Of a DNA stretch of 10,000 nt, positions 7,500 to 10,000 are shown one piece after another (position 1 is the stretch's first letter; each line of letters opens with the position of its first letter). A program made the position numbers and the translations under genes. This stretch comes from Rheinheimera sp. (GTDB lineage: Bacteria; Pseudomonadota; Gammaproteobacteria; Enterobacterales; Alteromonadaceae), in NCBI RefSeq assembly GCF_020217005.1, contig NZ_JAIWOI010000057.1, forward strand, positions 1-10,000. The letters are read 5' to 3'. The notes below the pieces were generated by a model. The model made no database searches and was not told where the DNA came from. It saw only the letters and a program-made list of their open reading frames with translations.

Positions 7500-7535
7500 G
7501 ATAGGTAACCTCTAAAATTAATTAATCCAGATCGC

Positions 7536-7656
7536 TATCCGAAGTAGTTCGTGTTGCAGCGTGGCGCTAAGCGAACGAGCCCCCATGAACATAGAAAGAC
7601 TATGTGAGTGGGGCGAGCGAACGCAGGCAAAGCTGCGGCGTCAACTACGACGGATA
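7536..7656. repeat. MITE-like or REP-like element with terminal inverted repeats
   Basis: The ends are imperfect inverted repeats of about 25 nt: the left arm (7536-7560) and the right arm (7632-7656) share TATCCG, GTAGTT and GCAGC in the same order, 18 of 25 positions by eye, with several of the differences allowing G-T pairing. Inside, ACATAG (7589-7594) pairs with CTATGT (7600-7605) around AAAGA, and CCCCA (7581-7585) pairs with TGGGG (7609-7613). GCGAACG occurs as a direct repeat at 7571-7577 and 7617-7623. It encodes no protein. The general pattern (CCCC, CATAG hairpin, GGGGCGAGCGAACGCAG) recalls intergenic repeats in Alteromonadales genomes, from memory. It sits between divergent asnB and DUF3025 genes. 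No clear target duplication is seen. Confidence 0.65.
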
Positions 7657-7675
7657 CATTTCATTTTGGCAGTAT

Positions 7676-7691
7676 GTACGTCTAAACGTAC
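7676..7691. promoter_or_regulatory. Interrupted dyad upstream of the DUF3025 gene
   Basis: GTACGT and ACGTAC flank CTAA, forming a perfect 6-bp-arm dyad 20 bp beyond the inverted-repeat element. Flanking TGGCA and TGCCA could enlarge it unevenly. It may be an operator or part of the same repeat family. No promoter boxes could be placed confidently in 7657-7797. Confidence 0.25.
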
Positions 7692-7797
7692 TCCTTGAAT
7701 TTGCCAGCTTACGGGAAAATTGCAAGAGGTTTTTCGTGCTTTTCTCAGGTAATTGCTACGGTATGGTTTCAGCTCAACAAACGGTTTATTCTTATTC

Positions 7798-8622
7798 ATG
7801 CAAAAAAACAGCGTAAATTCCCGATTCACAGCACCAACAGAATGGCAGCCAGACCTCTTTGCTGAGCCTGGACTATTCAATGCTTTGGCCGCTATTTTTC
7901 CTTTAGCAGAGCAAACAGATTTCCCATCCCCAGAGCTGCTGACCTTATGGTTACATCAACATACCGCATTACAAGATTGGAGTTTTGTCGACAGCACAGT
8001 ACTGGACCAGGACGGCCGTTACTACGAAGACTTTATTTATCAAAGCCAGCAAATTCCAATGCGTGCCAATAACTGGCACGACTTATTTGGCGCTTTAATT
8101 TGGTGTTTATTTCCTAAAACTAAAAAGGTGATGAACCAGCTGCATATGGAGCAAATCCACCAGTTTGGCAGCAAAGAGCGCAGCAAAATACGGCATAAAT
8201 TAACGCTTTTGGATGAATGTGGAGTGCTGCTTTGTATTAAACCATCAGAGCGTTATTTGCTGGATTTGCTGCGTAATCATCAATGGACACAAGCTTTTTA
8301 TCAGCACCGGGCCCAATGGGAAAGGCTAACACCTTTGATGTTTGGTCATGCCAATTATGAAATGGCGACTAAGCCTTTTATTGGCTTAACAGGCAAATTA
8401 TGGAGTATTGAGCTACCGGAACAGGCAGAGTTACCCCAAGGGATAAAAGGTTACAATTTTGTTGATAACTTATTGGCAAAACAGCTTGTACATGCTGAAG
8501 TGCTGCTTGATAATCAACAGCTTAGTCCGTTACCTTTGTTAGGTGTTCCGGGCTGGTACAAAGAGCAGGATCTGGCTTTTTATGCAGACACCAGCTACTT
8601 CAGACCAAAACGACAGACCTGA
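7798..8622 (+). CDS. DUF3025 domain-containing protein
   Basis: 274-residue protein of the DUF3025 family, of unknown function, seen mainly in beta- and gammaproteobacteria. The conserved core is visible: NNWHDLFGALIWCLFPKTKK (91-110) and an adjacent histidine in NQLH (113-116), LTLLDECGVLL (135-145), FGHANYE (182-188), PLPLLGVPGW (244-253) and the closing FYADTSYFRPKR (261-272). W93, H94, D95, D139, E140, C141 and H184 are candidates for a functional site but this is inference. There is no signal peptide or membrane segment, so it is probably cytosolic. I chose the ATG at 7798 because it leaves a compact N-terminus before the domain; no good ribosome site precedes it. A TTG at 7753, preceded by AGGT, would add 15 residues. 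The natA-like gene begins 39 bp downstream on the same strand, so co-transcription is plausible, but no functional link is known. Confidence 0.88.
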   Translation: MQKNSVNSRFTAPTEWQPDLFAEPGLFNALAAIFPLAEQTDFPSPELLTLWLHQHTALQDWSFVDSTVLDQDGRYYEDFIYQSQQIPMRANNWHDLFGALIWCLFPKTKKVMNQLHMEQIHQFGSKERSKIRHKLTLLDECGVLLCIKPSERYLLDLLRNHQWTQAFYQHRAQWERLTPLMFGHANYEMATKPFIGLTGKLWSIELPEQAELPQGIKGYNFVDNLLAKQLVHAEVLLDNQQLSPLPLLGVPGWYKEQDLAFYADTSYFRPKRQT

Positions 8623-8661
8623 CTTATACAAAGCAACAGAAGCATCAGCAGGGAATAAGGC

Positions 8662-9462
8662 ATGATAAAAATAGAAGCGCTGGCTAAATCTTTTGCCATC
8701 AGTCGTGGCCAAAAGCTGTCAGAAAGTGAAAAACAAGATGTGCGCTACAGCAAAGAAGCTTTCCATTCGGTACGAAACGTTAGTTTTGATTGTGGTTCGG
8801 GCGAGGTATTGGGCTTATTGGGCCCCAATGGCGCCGGCAAAACCACCACTTTACGAATCCTCTCAACGGCGTTGCAGCCAGATTCTGGTTCTGTGCTGAT
8901 TGAAGGCGTTGATGTATTAAAGCAGCCTATACAGGCGCGGAAAAAAATCGGCTTTTTATCCAGCAGTACAGGTTTGTATGGCCGCCTGACAGCTTATGAA
9001 AATATCGCTTATTTCGCCCGTTTGCATGGCATGAGTGAAGCTGCATTAAAACAGCGTATCGAAGAGCTGTTTACCCTGCTTAATATGCATGACTTTGCCA
9101 ACCGCAAAGCCGAAGCTATGTCCAGCGGTATGAAACAAAAAACCGCCATAGCCCGCGCCGTAGTGCACTCGCCTAAAGTGGTGATTTTGGACGAACCTAC
9201 TACAGGCCTGGATATTATGACCACTCAAACCGTGCTGGACTTTATCCGCAGCCTGAAACAGCAAGGCACGCCAGTCATTTTCTCCACTCACCATTTAGAT
9301 GAAGTGGCCTCTTTGTGTGATCGGGTGGTGGTGATAGACAAAGGCGTCAGCGCATTTTCAGACAGCTTTGATGTATTTAAAGCCTTAAGTGCGGACGGTG
9401 ACTTACGCCAGTCTTTTATGAATGTGATTAATCCGGCAGGACAAAACAGGGAGTACAACTAA
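8662..9462 (+). CDS. natA: ABC transporter ATP-binding protein, NatA-like (Na+ exporter family)
   Basis: Cytosolic ATPase subunit of an ABC-2 type exporter, 266 residues. Walker A is GPNGAGKTT (54-62), the signature is MSSGMKQK (153-160) in place of LSGGQ, Walker B is VVILDEP (173-179) with catalytic E178, the D-loop is TGLD (181-184) and the switch histidine is H210 in FSTHHLDEV. The IGFLSSSTGLYGRLTAYEN (96-114) and YFARLHGM (117-124) blocks match the NatA subgroup, known from Bacillus NatAB, which exports sodium ions. Between SKSF and the HSVRNVSF strand there is a polar extension of about 20 residues (12-34). The canonical Q-loop glutamine is replaced by serine in FLSSST. The ATG at 8662 follows AGGGA and AAGG. 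The stop codon directly abuts the permease ATG, so the two are co-translated. The subgroup call is good; sodium as substrate is inferred and another exporter of this type is possible. Confidence 0.88.
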   Translation: MIKIEALAKSFAISRGQKLSESEKQDVRYSKEAFHSVRNVSFDCGSGEVLGLLGPNGAGKTTTLRILSTALQPDSGSVLIEGVDVLKQPIQARKKIGFLSSSTGLYGRLTAYENIAYFARLHGMSEAALKQRIEELFTLLNMHDFANRKAEAMSSGMKQKTAIARAVVHSPKVVILDEPTTGLDIMTTQTVLDFIRSLKQQGTPVIFSTHHLDEVASLCDRVVVIDKGVSAFSDSFDVFKALSADGDLRQSFMNVINPAGQNREYN

Positions 9463-10000
9463 ATGTGGCAAGTGTATTTAAAAGAACTGACCGAATTACT
9501 CCGTGATAAAAAGACCATGTTTTTTGTCATTCTGCTGCCGATACTGGTGTTCCCTGTGCTGTTTGGCATTATGGGGCTGGTGGTTGCGAACGTGGCAAAA
9601 AATGCCGAAGCTGAAGAACACCGTTATGTGATTATCAACGCCGATAAAGCACCAGAGCTGGCAGAAGCGCTGTTTTACCATAAGAACTTTAAAAAGGTTG
9701 AGTCAGATTTAACTGATCCCGAAGCCTTAAAACAAGCTATTCGCGATAACAAGTTTGATTTAGCTATTATCATCGCCGACGATTTTAGCGCTGATGTGGC
9801 GAACCTTTCGCAAAGCCAGTGGACTGTGGTGTATAACATGTCGTCGCAGCTGGATATGATTGATAAATATTTCAATGAGTTACTACGGGATTACAGCAAA
9901 AAGCTGCAACTGGCTAAGCTCGATAGCTTAGGTGTAGGGGCGGACAAGGTGGATGCCTTACTGCAACCTGTGAAGCTGGAAAAAGTAAACACAGCGGAAA
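9463..10000 (+). CDS. natB: ABC-2 type permease, NatB-like (3' end beyond window)
   Basis: Membrane subunit partner of the preceding ATPase. 179 codons are visible and the frame is open at the right edge. The protein begins MWQVYLKELTELLRDKKTMF (1-20), a cytoplasmic amphipathic start typical of ABC-2 permeases. One strongly hydrophobic segment follows at about 19-44 (FFVILLPILVFPVLFGIMGL). After it comes a long polar extracytoplasmic domain (from about 47) as in the NatB/YhaP-type permeases, with HRYVIINADKAPELAEALF (53-71) and FDLAIIIADDFSADV (103-117). The remaining helices would lie beyond the window. The ATG follows the natA TAA without a gap, and GGGAG lies 9 nt upstream inside natA. NatB identity rests on the adjacency and the N-terminal layout; the substrate is not visible. 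Confidence 0.85.
   Translation, partial: MWQVYLKELTELLRDKKTMFFVILLPILVFPVLFGIMGLVVANVAKNAEAEEHRYVIINADKAPELAEALFYHKNFKKVESDLTDPEALKQAIRDNKFDLAIIIADDFSADVANLSQSQWTVVYNMSSQLDMIDKYFNELLRDYSKKLQLAKLDSLGVGADKVDALLQPVKLEKVNTAE

Noticed and set aside
7515..7543. TTCGGA/TAATTT pair (17-bp spacer) as an asnB promoter using the repeat element's end
   Set aside because: Initiation would fall near 7508, at the AGAGG ribosome site itself (7509-7513), leaving no usable leader; the -35 match is also weak.
7641..7880. Minus-strand open frame of 79 codons across the asnB/DUF3025 gap
   Set aside because: It overlaps the inverted-repeat element and the DUF3025 start antisense, and its translation is basic and featureless.
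9009..9875. Minus-strand frames opposite the ABC transporter genes
   Set aside because: Antisense to clear ATPase motifs and a contiguous permease frame; no independent evidence of coding.
1..10000. A new defence, phage or secondary-metabolite system
   Set aside because: Every sizeable frame belongs to a housekeeping or known small family; there is no nuclease, toxin-antitoxin pair, reverse transcriptase, recombinase or array to support it.

Overview
The window looks like ordinary chromosome from a gammaproteobacterium of the Alteromonadales type, possibly near Rheinheimera or Alishewanella. That placement is inferred from protein character (a RimJ-like acetyltransferase, VF530, DUF3025, a 554-residue AsnB) and moderate GC; no rRNA or other marker is present to confirm it. 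Coding density is high. I see no phage, plasmid, insertion sequence with a transposase, CRISPR array, tRNA or rRNA gene.

Layout. Positions 1-1823 (minus strand) hold lemA followed by an M48-family membrane metallopeptidase that runs off the left edge. A divergent intergenic region (1824-2066) separates them from a plus-strand pirin-family cupin (2067-2762). The pirin gene converges on a minus-strand cluster whose genes overlap: a secreted beta-propeller-like protein (3612-5630), a small VF530-type protein (3401-3649) and a RimJ-like N-acetyltransferase (2841-3401). Upstream of that cluster, on the same strand, is asnB (5835-7499), a complete glutamine-dependent asparagine synthetase. Divergent from asnB, on the plus strand, are a DUF3025 protein (7798-8622) and a NatA/NatB-like ABC exporter (8662 to the right edge, permease truncated).

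The genes are mostly housekeeping or stress functions: membrane proteolysis (LemA-M48), amino-acid biosynthesis (AsnB), protein acetylation (RimJ-like) and export (NatAB-like). They do not form one pathway. The overlap of the propeller, VF530 and RimJ-like genes suggests one transcript, not one function.

The least ordinary DNA lies in the two intergenic regions around asnB. Just after its stop is a perfect 26-bp inverted repeat with a 3-nt loop (5774-5828), which can act as a terminator and also resembles a dispersed palindromic repeat. Just before its start is a ~120-bp element (7536-7656) with ~25-nt imperfect terminal inverted repeats and an internal hairpin, which looks like a MITE-type or REP-like repeat. 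I found no convincing evidence of a new multi-gene system. The best leads are these two repeats and the poorly characterised propeller/VF530/RimJ-like cluster.
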